The notes under the pieces were generated by a model. It ran no database searches and was not told the origin of the DNA. It saw nothing but the letters and a program-made list of their open reading frames with translations. Position numbers and translations under genes: made by a program. Of a stretch of DNA of 64,000 bases, positions 42,022 through 50,789 are shown piece after piece; position 1 is the first letter of the stretch; each line of letters starts with the position of its first letter. Source of the stretch: Paraburkholderia aromaticivorans (GTDB lineage Bacteria > Pseudomonadota > Gammaproteobacteria > Burkholderiales > Burkholderiaceae); assembly GCF_012689525.1 (NCBI RefSeq), contig NZ_CP051517.1, positions 62,001 to 126,000 on the forward strand, given 5' to 3'.

Positions 42022-43785
42022 ATGCCAGAGCAAGACCCGACATGTATTGGCAAGGTCCGCCAGGTCCTCGGCGCGACTGTCACCGTTGCCTTGAATTCTG
42101 ACCTTGCCGGAGTGGCGCCGATCTATAGAGGTCAGTTGCAACCTATCGGGCAAATCGGATCACTGGTGAGAATTCCTCAAGGTCTTATCGACCTTGTTGC
42201 TACCGTGACGCTTGTCGGCATAGCGGAACTTGCTGGGAGTATCGTACCTTCTGACGCAATTCAGCGTGACGAACGCTGGCTGCAAGTTCAGTTGCTCGGC
42301 GAGATCGACCGAGCAGCCGGTCGCTTTCAGCGAGGCGTTGGTGCATTTCCTGGACTCGATGATCCGGTCCATTTCGCTACTCCCGAAGAGCTAGCTGCCA
42401 TCTTTCCTCACGCGGACGAGCAACATTTGCGGTTGGGGCGTCTAGCAGCGGCGGAAGACGTACCTGTTTGCCTAAACGCATCGAAGCTGGTCGTTCGACA
42501 TGCGGCGGTGGTCGGCTCAACGGGATCGGGAAAGACGAGCGTCGTGGCGTCTTTATTGCAAAGCTTCGTACGTGGTGGCTGGAACGCAGCCAACATTGTC
42601 GTCGTGGACCCGCATGGCGAGTATGCTCGCGCCCTCGCTGACAGTGCGGCAGTTCGCAGTGTGCTAGCAGACGATGTGAACCGACTCCGCGTGCCCTACT
42701 GGGCACTGCCTGCGAGCGACATTGTGCGAATTTTTGCAGGGGCTCCAGGCGGCGCAACGTTCACCAATCGGTTTAACGATCTGGTTGCGCAAGCTCGCCG
42801 GGAATTCGTCGAAGCAGCAAACTGGCTGACTCTTGATCCTAGTGCCGTTACTGCCGATACGCCAGTCCCGTTCGATATCCGTCCAATCTGGCACAAACTG
42901 GACTCCGAGAATCGCGAGACTCGAAGAACCAAGGCCGATCCTGCATCGGCCTGCGAGATTGATTCGGGGGATGCGACTACGTTGCGACCGGCCCGATTTG
43001 AGGCGTATGGGCCTGGTGGTCAACCACCTCACCAAGCACCGACCTACGGGGTGTATGGGGCGACGCCAGAATTGCTCCGCCTGGGATTACTCGATCCACG
43101 CCTTCGTTTTTTTCAAGAACCGATGGGTAATCCTGCTGGCCCGGATCCACTCGTGGAGGTGATGCAGGATTGGTTGGGTGGAGATCGCCCGATTTCGGTA
43201 TTGGATTTTAGCGGGGTCCCTGCTATGGCGGCTGATCTTGCTATCGGAGTCGTTCTCAACATGCTGTTTGAGGTCGCACTGCGAAGTGAGCCTGATGGTC
43301 CCGGCATTGGGCGCCCAAGTCCCGTTCTAGTTGTGCTTGAAGAGGCTCATCGATATCTGGGAGCGTCGGCAAATTCGGTTACTCGCGACTCAGCCAACCG
43401 TATCGCCCGTGAGGGACGCAAATACGGGGTTGGCCTGCTATTGGTGACGCAACGCCCGACTGAGCTTCCCGAAACCGCGCTAGCGCAGTGCGGGACGTTA
43501 ATCGCCCTTCGCCTTACGAACGCAGGTGACCAGGGTGCCATTCGCGCTGCGTTACCCGACACTGTAGCGGGCCTGGCCGCAGTGTTACCTTCGTTGCGCA
43601 CGGGTGAGGCCATAGTCAGCGGGGAGGCACTTGTGCTGCCCGTTCGTGCGATGCTAGATAAGCCGAATCCGATGCCGCTTGCGGAGGATCCGTCGCTTGA
43701 TGCCTGGCGTCAAGCCCCGCATCTGCCGAACATCAGTGAACCACTAGCCGCGTGGCGCGGCACTTATGAGGCTGAAAATGACTGA
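42022..43785 (+). CDS. HerA-like ATPase of a SIR2-HerA defence pair
   Basis: 587 residues. An N-terminal HAS-barrel (GKVRQVLGATVTVALNSDLA) is followed by Walker A VVGSTGSGKTSVVASLLQ, a NIVVVDPHGEYARALAD segment, Walker B PVLVVLEEAHRYLGASAN and a C-terminal Arg region (QRPTELPETALAQCGTLIAL). HerA proteins are hexameric DNA translocases; in this context they assemble with SIR2 and control it. The gene follows SIR2 after 2 bp and overlaps the KTSC gene by 8 bp. Confidence 0.9.
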   Translation: MPEQDPTCIGKVRQVLGATVTVALNSDLAGVAPIYRGQLQPIGQIGSLVRIPQGLIDLVATVTLVGIAELAGSIVPSDAIQRDERWLQVQLLGEIDRAAGRFQRGVGAFPGLDDPVHFATPEELAAIFPHADEQHLRLGRLAAAEDVPVCLNASKLVVRHAAVVGSTGSGKTSVVASLLQSFVRGGWNAANIVVVDPHGEYARALADSAAVRSVLADDVNRLRVPYWALPASDIVRIFAGAPGGATFTNRFNDLVAQARREFVEAANWLTLDPSAVTADTPVPFDIRPIWHKLDSENRETRRTKADPASACEIDSGDATTLRPARFEAYGPGGQPPHQAPTYGVYGATPELLRLGLLDPRLRFFQEPMGNPAGPDPLVEVMQDWLGGDRPISVLDFSGVPAMAADLAIGVVLNMLFEVALRSEPDGPGIGRPSPVLVVLEEAHRYLGASANSVTRDSANRIAREGRKYGVGLLLVTQRPTELPETALAQCGTLIALRLTNAGDQGAIRAALPDTVAGLAAVLPSLRTGEAIVSGEALVLPVRAMLDKPNPMPLAEDPSLDAWRQAPHLPNISEPLAAWRGTYEAEND

Positions 43786-43999
43786 CTGGATCCCTGTTTA
43801 CGGTTCGACTCGAATAGTGGCGGAGAAATACGACCCTGAAACAGAAACAATCTATGTGAGGTTTCCAGAGGGTGTCGAATGGTGGTATTCAGCGTGCCCT
43901 CCGCACGTATGGGAAGCGTTCACCGCGCCGGGGCAGTCGAGAGGTCAATATATCCATCGAGTACTCGACTACAAACCGAATGGCAGATATGCGGGTTAA
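43778..43999 (+). CDS. KTSC-domain small protein coupled to HerA
   Basis: 73 residues from the ATG at 43778 (an ATG at 43766 is also possible). The text VYGSTRIVAEKYDPETETIY, VRFPEGVEWWYSACPPHVWE and GQYIHRVLDYK follows the KTSC domain, a small beta fold of unknown function found alone or fused to lysyl-tRNA synthetase-like and phage-related proteins. It overlaps the end of herA, so it is co-translated and may be a third component of the SIR2-HerA system. Confidence 0.75.
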   Translation: MTDWIPVYGSTRIVAEKYDPETETIYVRFPEGVEWWYSACPPHVWEAFTAPGQSRGQYIHRVLDYKPNGRYAG

Positions 44000-44126
44000 T
44001 GGCTTGGTGCCAGATTGCCAACACACCCCATGCAATTAGCTTGAGGCAATTGCCGCTCCGCTTCGAATACTTCGTGAAGAGGAGCCCTTGCGAGCTGGGC
44101 GTCATACAGCGCCAGGGGTGTGGTCT

Positions 44127-45707
44127 CTACGCCTTGGCGTCTTCACCTGTCGTAGCATCGGCCGCGAAAAACCCGTCTGGCACCTTTGGCAAAGCGCGAA
44201 GATCGGACGCCTTAAACTGCAACTCCTTGGGTATCATTTCTTTAACATTCGGTCGACGTCGAAAGCCGGTAAAAAGCGAATAGTCCAAGATGAATGCCTC
44301 GAACCGTTCCCCGGCTTTGCGCGGCGTGATCGACTGATGTATCAAATGCACCATGCGCAGGTCACTGAGTACCTGAACGATAAGTCGCTCTTGCGAATCG
44401 TCGCTGCGAACAAGAAACGCATTGATCTTGTTGTCGTCTAGACAAAGATTCTCTAGTCTTGACAACATAAGCCGCAGCGTCCCGGCTTCGTTGCGCGCGT
44501 CCCTTTGCAAGTCGTCCATCTTTTGCTGCCCAAATTCGCCGATCGCCACATTAACATCCGATAGAGTAACCGTCGCATGGCGATTGCGGTTCGCGTGCTC
44601 CAACGAACGCCCAAACATTTGAAGAAAGTCGCGTGGCACACCAGCGTTAGCCCATGCCAATCGTCGAAATGCGGCGTCCGGTATCACCGAATTGCCGAGG
44701 TTATAGCCAACGGCCTTCAGGAATCCTTCGAGGATCGCACGCAGGTGTGCCTCTGCGGCCTCAGGATTTTCCAGCGTCAGATCCAACGACACGTATTGTG
44801 CGTCGCCAGGAACTTGCAGCCCCTTCCTTGTGCTTGGGGAATAGACGTTCAACAGTGAACTCAGGCCAGCAACCTTTAACCATCCATTCGCGCCCTTCAG
44901 CGCCGCGTTCAGCGTGTGGAGCAGGACAGGCTGGCATTCATGTTCGACTAGGTGGAAATCGTCAAGAAAAAGAAAGGCGTTACTTTTCACCGTTTTCGTC
45001 AGTTGCGCAAGCGCGCGCTTAATGGCAACCGGCGCACGATCTAACGATGTTGCCCCCGAAGCAATATCGGCCGCAATCGACATCAGCGGCTGAGCGTCGA
45101 CTGCCGCGTGTGCTCGGAACCCGACCTCTTGCGCTGCGGACGCCAGCGAAGTGCACATGTCGTAAAGCACCTCGCGGATTAAGTCATCGCCCGTTAACGT
45201 CGAGTAGGTCTGCATGTCGAGAACGGAAACGATAGATAGTGTCTCAGACAGAAGCTCTGTAGCTCTTCTGATCAACGTCGACTTGCCTACGCCACGTCGG
45301 CCCCGGACGATGTGGGACGCGGGTTGGGCCAATTGGTGATCTTCCCGCCTTTGAAAGGGTACGTATGGGACGGAGTATCCGCCGATGGATGTACCCTGTG
45401 ATACCTCTCGCGTGGAACGCGTTAGCAAAGTCAGTAATGCACTGGCTTCAATGGATGCCGGAAAGCTTTTCGCCTTTGTAGGGGCGAGCGCTATTGCTCC
45501 TTTAAAGGGATTGTTATCGGACAGGCGTTTTTGGCTTTCGTAGAGCGCATAGCTGTATAACGGCGCTTCACGTCCTACGGCGAACTTCAGAAACTCGCGG
45601 TTCCCCACCAATATCCGGCTGTTCGGGACGCCGGTAACCCCGATTTCTCGCTCAAATGCGGCGATTGCCTCCTCGGCGCTTCGATCGTCGTTTATTTCAG
45701 TGGTCAT
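44127..45707 (-). CDS. P-loop ATPase of a HEPN-ATPase pair
   Basis: 526 residues from the ATG at 45707, which overlaps the HEPN stop (ATGA). Walker A is HIVRGRRGVGKSTLIRRATE (about 136-143), Walker B NAFLFLDDFHLVEHE, with sensor-like SLLNVYSPSTRKG; the C-terminal ~200 residues read as a helical and winged-helix region (AFRRLAWANAGVPRDFLQMF). This is the Orc/STAND-like AAA+ type. It should act as the sensor or regulator of the HEPN protein. Oriented leftwards, it converges on the KTSC gene. No exact known system comes to mind. Confidence 0.75.
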   Translation of the reverse strand: MTTEINDDRSAEEAIAAFEREIGVTGVPNSRILVGNREFLKFAVGREAPLYSYALYESQKRLSDNNPFKGAIALAPTKAKSFPASIEASALLTLLTRSTREVSQGTSIGGYSVPYVPFQRREDHQLAQPASHIVRGRRGVGKSTLIRRATELLSETLSIVSVLDMQTYSTLTGDDLIREVLYDMCTSLASAAQEVGFRAHAAVDAQPLMSIAADIASGATSLDRAPVAIKRALAQLTKTVKSNAFLFLDDFHLVEHECQPVLLHTLNAALKGANGWLKVAGLSSLLNVYSPSTRKGLQVPGDAQYVSLDLTLENPEAAEAHLRAILEGFLKAVGYNLGNSVIPDAAFRRLAWANAGVPRDFLQMFGRSLEHANRNRHATVTLSDVNVAIGEFGQQKMDDLQRDARNEAGTLRLMLSRLENLCLDDNKINAFLVRSDDSQERLIVQVLSDLRMVHLIHQSITPRKAGERFEAFILDYSLFTGFRRRPNVKEMIPKELQFKASDLRALPKVPDGFFAADATTGEDAKA

Positions 45708-46228
45708 AATGTCATACCGCATTTGGCGTTCAGATAATTTCGTGCTGCTTGAATAAATGCTTCAGCTTCCGTTACCGCCTCATCGGGTTTCAGGGTATGT
45801 TCCGACGCCGTGGTGTCCCAATTGTCATAATCCGCCCGTAACCTGTGCTCGTACAGCTTGCTTACTCGACTCGCCCACGCTCCGACATCGGGGAAATCAC
45901 CCGGCAGATCAGATGACGCCTTGCTATGGTCGTCGCCCTTGAGGCTCACGAAGCCCTGAACCATGTATCGGACGCCCTTTGAAGCATTGTAAGCAGCGTA
46001 ATAGGCCCGCGAAAAGCAAGCCCTATGGCATCCGGCTGCGAGAATCTTCTTGGCCTCAACCAAGTGCTCTTCACCGAGGCGAAACCAGGCGGTGCAGACG
46101 TGCTGAGCGTAGCTTGCGAGGTCAGGAGTCGGCCAACCGAGCATTGTTAGCTTCCGCGCGAGTTCCAAGTGGTTGGCGGAGAGCTTCAAAAATTCCAGCT
46201 CGTGAACCGGCAGCGTCTTTTTCACCAT
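45704..46228 (-). CDS. HEPN-domain protein (predicted RNase effector)
   Basis: 174 residues from the ATG at 46228. An all-helical domain contains HRACFSRAYYAAYNASKGVR, typical of HEPN/nucleotidyltransferase-associated proteins, and the catalytic R-x6-H pattern RVSKLYEH (R121, H128) followed by RLRADYDNW. HEPN proteins with this motif cleave RNA. The gene precedes the ATPase with a 4-bp overlap, a toxin-regulator layout. Antiphage or plasmid stabilisation roles are inferred. Confidence 0.75.
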   Translation of the reverse strand: MVKKTLPVHELEFLKLSANHLELARKLTMLGWPTPDLASYAQHVCTAWFRLGEEHLVEAKKILAAGCHRACFSRAYYAAYNASKGVRYMVQGFVSLKGDDHSKASSDLPGDFPDVGAWASRVSKLYEHRLRADYDNWDTTASEHTLKPDEAVTEAEAFIQAARNYLNAKCGMTL

Positions 46229-46393
46229 GTTTCTCAATACCGGCCGTTTTTGTGGTCGGCAGATTGTACATCGGCACTGAGAGGAGCCCGCTGTTAGCGG
46301 CGGTGTAAAAGCGCCATAAGATGGCGGCGCAAAGTTGAGTAGGAGCGTCAACAACAGGGGCGGTTATGGGCGGCTGTTGTTGGGTGATGGCCA
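46229..46393. other. HEPN upstream region with inverted-repeat DNA
   Basis: About 165 bp containing gccat/atggc and ccgctgttagcgg type small palindromes and a tgtaaaagcgcc sequence that could be an insertion-sequence end. An open frame begins at 46394 (MAITQQQPP...) and runs leftwards into the HEPN gene in another frame, but it has no support beyond openness. The HEPN promoter should be here. Confidence 0.35.
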
Positions 46394-46519
46394 TCAGAAT
46401 GGATCGTCGATGTCGCGAGGGTGAGGATTGTCGGGAGGCGCGCGCTGTTCGTGCAGGAGGTCATTGAGCGGAATCTGAGAGGTCGAATTTTTCGTTTGTG
46501 GTGTTAGGCGACGCTCCAT
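46394..46519 (-). CDS. Small ORF downstream of the SRAP gene, possibly a read-through tail
   Basis: 41 residues from the ATG at 46519 (MERRLTPQTKNSTSQIPLND...) ending in RDIDDPF. The same frame stays open back to 46627 and joins the SRAP stop codon in frame, giving 77 codons without a stop. The composition (PSPTNERLRAAATVEKVMER) looks coded. Either a small independent gene, the stump of a fused or decayed gene, or a C-terminal tail separated from SRAP by a nonsense mutation. Confidence 0.4.
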   Translation of the reverse strand: MERRLTPQTKNSTSQIPLNDLLHEQRAPPDNPHPRDIDDPF

Positions 46520-46627
46520 GACTTTTTCAACAGTAGCGGCCGCACGGAGCCTTTCGTTAGTGGGCGACGGTCCGACCTGCTTATGTGCACCGAGGCTCTG
46601 CCCGATGTCGTCTACGACTCGCGCTGC

Positions 46628-47587
46628 TCAAGCCGCCATTCGATGTTCGTAGTACGGCCTATGGCGGTCGTCCAGAATCGCGTACTGTGCCGCGAGATTG
46701 CGTGGATCGGGATTGAGCCACGCGTCGATATGCTCCGGTTTGATGGGAATGATGCAGCGATCGTGGCCGGCGGCGGCAACTTCAGGGGGCGGCTCATCGG
46801 TGATCGCAGCAAAGGAGAGCAGATCAGGCTCGCCAGGGCTTTGCCAGTGCGACCACAGGCAGGCGACGAGCATGTCCTGAGCGGGCTGCGGCTTGAACTC
46901 CAGGACCACGTTTTCCTCCAGTTCGCCTTCAGCGAGCTCGCGCCCTTCGAGGCGATGCCGTTTCACGTTTTCATAGAAGGCATTCGCGACGATAAGACCG
47001 TGCGAATACCCAAAAAGTCCCTTCCAGAAGCCTTCGAGGTTGTCAAACCTGGCGTTGTAAGTCCCGGGATATTTGTTGTCGTAGAACGCAGGCTTGCCAG
47101 CCGGGCGACAGTGATATCGCATCGGCTTGATGACGCGCTTGCCGTCTTCCATGACCATCACCGGAGCATAGTTACCGGGGAAAATTCGCGAATCGCGGTC
47201 TTTCGGCTCGGTGCGCCGGAGATCGTCAAGCCCGCGCAGCGTCGACTCGATCTTGCTGGTTGCGATCCGTTTGCTTTCGGTGGCCGCCTTCGTCGTCTTG
47301 CCCTGAAGGGTGCGTTCCGCGTCGGCGAGTCGCGCGCGCTGTTTGAACAATTCCTGCTCGAGCCTGGTCGCCTGCTCGCCGTTGAACCGGTCGATCGCTT
47401 CCTTGATCCGCCGTTCCTCGTCGGTCTGGGGAACCGAGAACGCGGCGTCCATTGCCTTCGGAATCCTGACATTGCTGCCCTCGGCGCGCTCCCAGTACAG
47501 CTGCGCGAACTCCCGGATGCTCATGTGCGCGCCAAACATCCTGACGTACTTGCGGTAGTCCGCCTGGATCTGGGCTGAATAGCACAT
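46628..47587 (-). CDS. SOS response-associated peptidase (SRAP/YedK/HMCES family)
   Basis: 319 residues, beginning MCYSAQIQADYRKYV with the catalytic Cys2. The family segments RIFPGNYAPVMVMEDGKRVI, CRPAGKPAFYDNK and the late His in AAAGHDRCIIPIKPEHIDAW are present. SRAP proteins form a covalent thiazolidine link to abasic sites in single-stranded DNA and shield them. A coiled helical insertion lies at about 50-110. It follows dnaE2 after 46 bp in the same direction, so it likely shares the LexA-controlled transcript. Confidence 0.9.
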   Translation of the reverse strand: MCYSAQIQADYRKYVRMFGAHMSIREFAQLYWERAEGSNVRIPKAMDAAFSVPQTDEERRIKEAIDRFNGEQATRLEQELFKQRARLADAERTLQGKTTKAATESKRIATSKIESTLRGLDDLRRTEPKDRDSRIFPGNYAPVMVMEDGKRVIKPMRYHCRPAGKPAFYDNKYPGTYNARFDNLEGFWKGLFGYSHGLIVANAFYENVKRHRLEGRELAEGELEENVVLEFKPQPAQDMLVACLWSHWQSPGEPDLLSFAAITDEPPPEVAAAGHDRCIIPIKPEHIDAWLNPDPRNLAAQYAILDDRHRPYYEHRMAA

Positions 47588-47633
47588 GGTTGCTCTCCCT
47601 GAAGAAAGGTGCGTGAATATGGTACGCCGGTTC

Positions 47634-50600
47634 CTAATGGAAGTTTCGCGTCGACGTGACGAGCGTGCCGAGCAGGTGTGACATGTCTACCAGCCGCTGT
47701 GCAACCAGGTGTCGTACCGCACCCTGGCATTGCCACGTGCCATAGACGGCGAGCAGTGACGCCCCCAGCGCTTCCTGCCGCTGTTTTTCAAGCAGACCCG
47801 GCCACACGATCACGTTCACGTTACCGGTCTCGTCCTCGAGCGTCACGAACATCACACCCTTGGCCGTGCCCGGACGCTGACGCACGGTGACGAGCCCGCA
47901 GCCACGGGCGAGTCGCCCATCGCGATAGGTGCGCAGCGTCGAAGCGGGCATCAGCCTCTTCGCGAGTAGTTGTGGCCTGAGCAGCTCAAGTGGGTGTCGG
48001 CCAAGCGTCAGGCCCACTGAGCGGTAGTCAGCAACGATGTCGTTGGCCTCGGTTGGCGCACCGAGCGACGGTGTCTCGTCCTGAACAGCTGCTGTCGCGA
48101 GCATGTCCTTGTCTGGAACCGCTGCGACGGATTGCCAGAGCGCTTCACGGCGGTTACCGGCAAGGGAGGCGAGCGCATTGGCATCGGCCAGCACATGAAG
48201 ATCCTTGCGATCCAGTTGCGCGCGGCGGGCAAGGTCGTTGACGCTTTCGAATGACCGAACCGCGCGCGCGTTCTCGATGCGTTCCGCAGCGCCGTCTTTC
48301 ATGCCTCGCAGTAGCGACATACCGAGCCGGACGGCTGGTCTTCCGGCGCCTGGCAGACTTACCAGTGCCGAGTCCCAGCTACTGATTGTCACGTCAACGG
48401 GCAGAACCTTGACACCGTGGCGTTGTGCGTCCTGCACGAGCTGCGACGGCGAGTAGAAACCCATCGGCTGTGAATTCAGCATGGCCGCCAGAAATGCCTC
48501 CGGCTCGTGGCATTTCAACCAGCTGCTTGCGTACACAAGCAACGCAAAACTGGCCGCGTGACTTTCCGGGAAGCCGTATTCACCAAAGCCCTTGATCTGT
48601 TCGAAGATGGATTCGGCGAAGGCGAGGGTATAGCCGCGCTCCTGCATGCCATGAACGATCCGGTCGTAATATTTTTCCAGTCCGCCTTTACGTTTCCAGG
48701 CGGCCATCGCGCGACGCAGCTGGTCGGCTTCGCCGGCGGTAAAGCCGGCCGCCAGAATCGCGACCTGCATGACCTGCTCCTGAAAGATCGGCACGCCGAG
48801 GGTTCGTCCAAGCGCGGTTTTCAGCGCGTCGCTCGGATAGGAGACCGGCTCGAATCCCTGGCGCCGCTGCAGGTAGGGATGCACAGCGCCGCCCTGAATC
48901 GGACCTGGGCGCACGATCGCCACCTCGATCACGAGGTCGTAGAACGTCCGGGGCTGCATCCGCGGCAGCATGCTCATCTGGGCCCGCGATTCGATCTGGA
49001 ACACCCCGACCGTGTCTGCCGCCGAAATCATCTCGTAGGTCTGCGGGTCCTCCGCAGGGATGTCCTGCATTTCGAAACGCTCGCCGCGCTGCTCCGACAC
49101 AATATCAAGCGCGCGCCGGATGGCCGAGAGCATGCCGAGTGCCAGGACGTCGATTTTCAGCAGGCCGAGCGCTTCAAGATCGTCCTTGTCCCACTCGATG
49201 ACGGACCTGTCCTCCATTGCGGCATTCTCGACAGGCACGAGACGCGTCAGCTTGCCGCGACTGATGACAAAGCCACCGGAGTGCTGGGAGAGGTGCCGCG
49301 GGAAGCCAAGCAATTGCGATGCGAGCTTCGCCCACGCCTGAATAAGCGGCTTCTCCGGGTCAAGGCCCGATTCCCTGAATCGCGCAAGCAGATCCTGACT
49401 CGTATCAAACCAGTGATGCGACTTTGCAACGACGTCAACGATCTGGGGATCAACGCCAAGCGCCTTCCCGGTTTCGCGCAGCGCACCGCGCGGTCGATAT
49501 GTTGAGACCGCCGCCGCGATTGCTGCGCGGTCGCGGCCGTATTTGCGATAGATGTACTGGATGACTTCTTCGCGGCGCTGATGTTCAAAGTCGACATCGA
49601 TATCCGGCGGCTCGCCACGCTCCTTCGAGATGAAGCGCTCAAAAAGCATGTTGCCGCGAGCCGGGTCCACCTCGGTTACGCCGAGGCAATAGCAGACGGC
49701 AGAGTTAGCCGCGGAGCCCCGGCCCTGGCAGAGGATGTGCTGGCTACGTGCAAAACGCACGATGTCGTACACCGTCAGAAAGTACGGTTCGTATTGCAGG
49801 TCCGCTATCAGCTCAAGCTCATGTTCAATCTGTTCCTGCACTTTGTGCGGAATACCCGACGGGAAGCGTCGTTGTGCGCCAATGTACGTTTCCTGCCGTA
49901 GATAGGCGGCAGGTGTGAAGCCGGTTGGAACGAGTTCGTCCGGATACTCGTAACGCAGTTCATCCAGCGAGAAAGTGCAGCGGCTTGCAATATCAACGGT
50001 TGCGGCAAGTGCGTCGTCGGGGTACAGGTTAGCGAGCCGCAGTCTGGAACGCAGGTGCTGCTCGGCATTCTGTGTCAGGTCATAGCCGCACTCATGCACT
50101 GGCCTGCGAACGCGGATCGCGGTCATGGTGTCCTGCAGCGGCTTTCGCGAGCGCACATGCATGACGACGTTGCCGAGCGCGACAACCGGGACGTCCTGAT
50201 TCCGCGCGACAAACTCAACCGAACCCCGATGGATGTCATCCATCGCACGCTGGTGCAGCACAAGTCCCACCCAGGCGCGGCCCGTGAACGTGTCATCGAG
50301 CCATTCGACCTGTGCCGTCAGCACGTCTTCCTTCGCCGGAAAATCCGGTACGAGAATGGCCAGGCAGTCGGGCAGGCCGCGCAGGTGCCGGTTCTCCCTG
50401 TCGGGCCGCGACAGGTCCTGCGGCGTCAGGCGGTACTCACCCTTCGGAGCGCGCGTACGGGCCAGCGTAATCAGCTCGGACAGGTTGCCGTATCCCTCGC
50501 GGTTTCTGGCGAGGAGAATCAGCCCGAACGCGGGTGATCCGTCAGCGTTCACCAGACGGAAGTAGGACCCCACGATAAACGGCAGCTTTGCCTGCTTCGC

Positions 50601-50783
50601 TGCAACGTGTGCGCGCACGACGCCAGCCAGCGAGCACTCGTCGGTGACGGCCAGCGCTGAATAGCCCAGTTGCTCCGCGCGCTCAGCCAGTTCTTCCGCA
50701 TGGGAGGCGCCGTGCAGAAAAGTGAAGTTGGAAAAGCAGAACAGCTCGGCATAAGCCGGCAGGGTGGAAAAGGTGGCGTCCAT
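47634..50783 (-). CDS. dnaE2: Error-prone DNA polymerase DnaE2 (ImuC)
   Basis: 1049 residues, the normal DnaE2 length. It has an N-terminal PHP domain (FTFLHGASHAEELAERAEQL and VTDECSLAGVVRAHV), the polymerase core with CQGRGSAANSAVCYCLGVTE and PPDIDVDFEHQRREEVIQYI (catalytic Asp), and a C-terminal OB fold (GLVTVRQRPGTAKGVMFVTL). It lacks the beta-clamp-heavy tail of DnaE1. With ImuA and ImuB it performs damage-induced mutagenic translesion synthesis. It lies 6 bp downstream of imuB. Confidence 0.96.
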   Translation of the reverse strand: MDATFSTLPAYAELFCFSNFTFLHGASHAEELAERAEQLGYSALAVTDECSLAGVVRAHVAAKQAKLPFIVGSYFRLVNADGSPAFGLILLARNREGYGNLSELITLARTRAPKGEYRLTPQDLSRPDRENRHLRGLPDCLAILVPDFPAKEDVLTAQVEWLDDTFTGRAWVGLVLHQRAMDDIHRGSVEFVARNQDVPVVALGNVVMHVRSRKPLQDTMTAIRVRRPVHECGYDLTQNAEQHLRSRLRLANLYPDDALAATVDIASRCTFSLDELRYEYPDELVPTGFTPAAYLRQETYIGAQRRFPSGIPHKVQEQIEHELELIADLQYEPYFLTVYDIVRFARSQHILCQGRGSAANSAVCYCLGVTEVDPARGNMLFERFISKERGEPPDIDVDFEHQRREEVIQYIYRKYGRDRAAIAAAVSTYRPRGALRETGKALGVDPQIVDVVAKSHHWFDTSQDLLARFRESGLDPEKPLIQAWAKLASQLLGFPRHLSQHSGGFVISRGKLTRLVPVENAAMEDRSVIEWDKDDLEALGLLKIDVLALGMLSAIRRALDIVSEQRGERFEMQDIPAEDPQTYEMISAADTVGVFQIESRAQMSMLPRMQPRTFYDLVIEVAIVRPGPIQGGAVHPYLQRRQGFEPVSYPSDALKTALGRTLGVPIFQEQVMQVAILAAGFTAGEADQLRRAMAAWKRKGGLEKYYDRIVHGMQERGYTLAFAESIFEQIKGFGEYGFPESHAASFALLVYASSWLKCHEPEAFLAAMLNSQPMGFYSPSQLVQDAQRHGVKVLPVDVTISSWDSALVSLPGAGRPAVRLGMSLLRGMKDGAAERIENARAVRSFESVNDLARRAQLDRKDLHVLADANALASLAGNRREALWQSVAAVPDKDMLATAAVQDETPSLGAPTEANDIVADYRSVGLTLGRHPLELLRPQLLAKRLMPASTLRTYRDGRLARGCGLVTVRQRPGTAKGVMFVTLEDETGNVNVIVWPGLLEKQRQEALGASLLAVYGTWQCQGAVRHLVAQRLVDMSHLLGTLVTSTRNFH

Positions 50784-50789
50784 GGCGTG

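Noticed and set aside
46250..46400. Insertion-sequence end suggested by tgtaaaagcgcc and small palindromes
   Set aside because: No transposase fragment or matching second end could be found, so it was not called as a mobile element.
46517..46534. A 14-base match (ctgttgaaaaagtc) to the ends of the MITE-like element
   Set aside because: Only one end-like sequence occurs here, it lies within a protein-like frame, and no second arm is near; chance is likely.
48507..49505. 332-codon frame opposite dnaE2, and a similar one opposite the SRAP gene (46583-47578)
   Set aside because: Both lie inside well-supported genes and carry no motifs.
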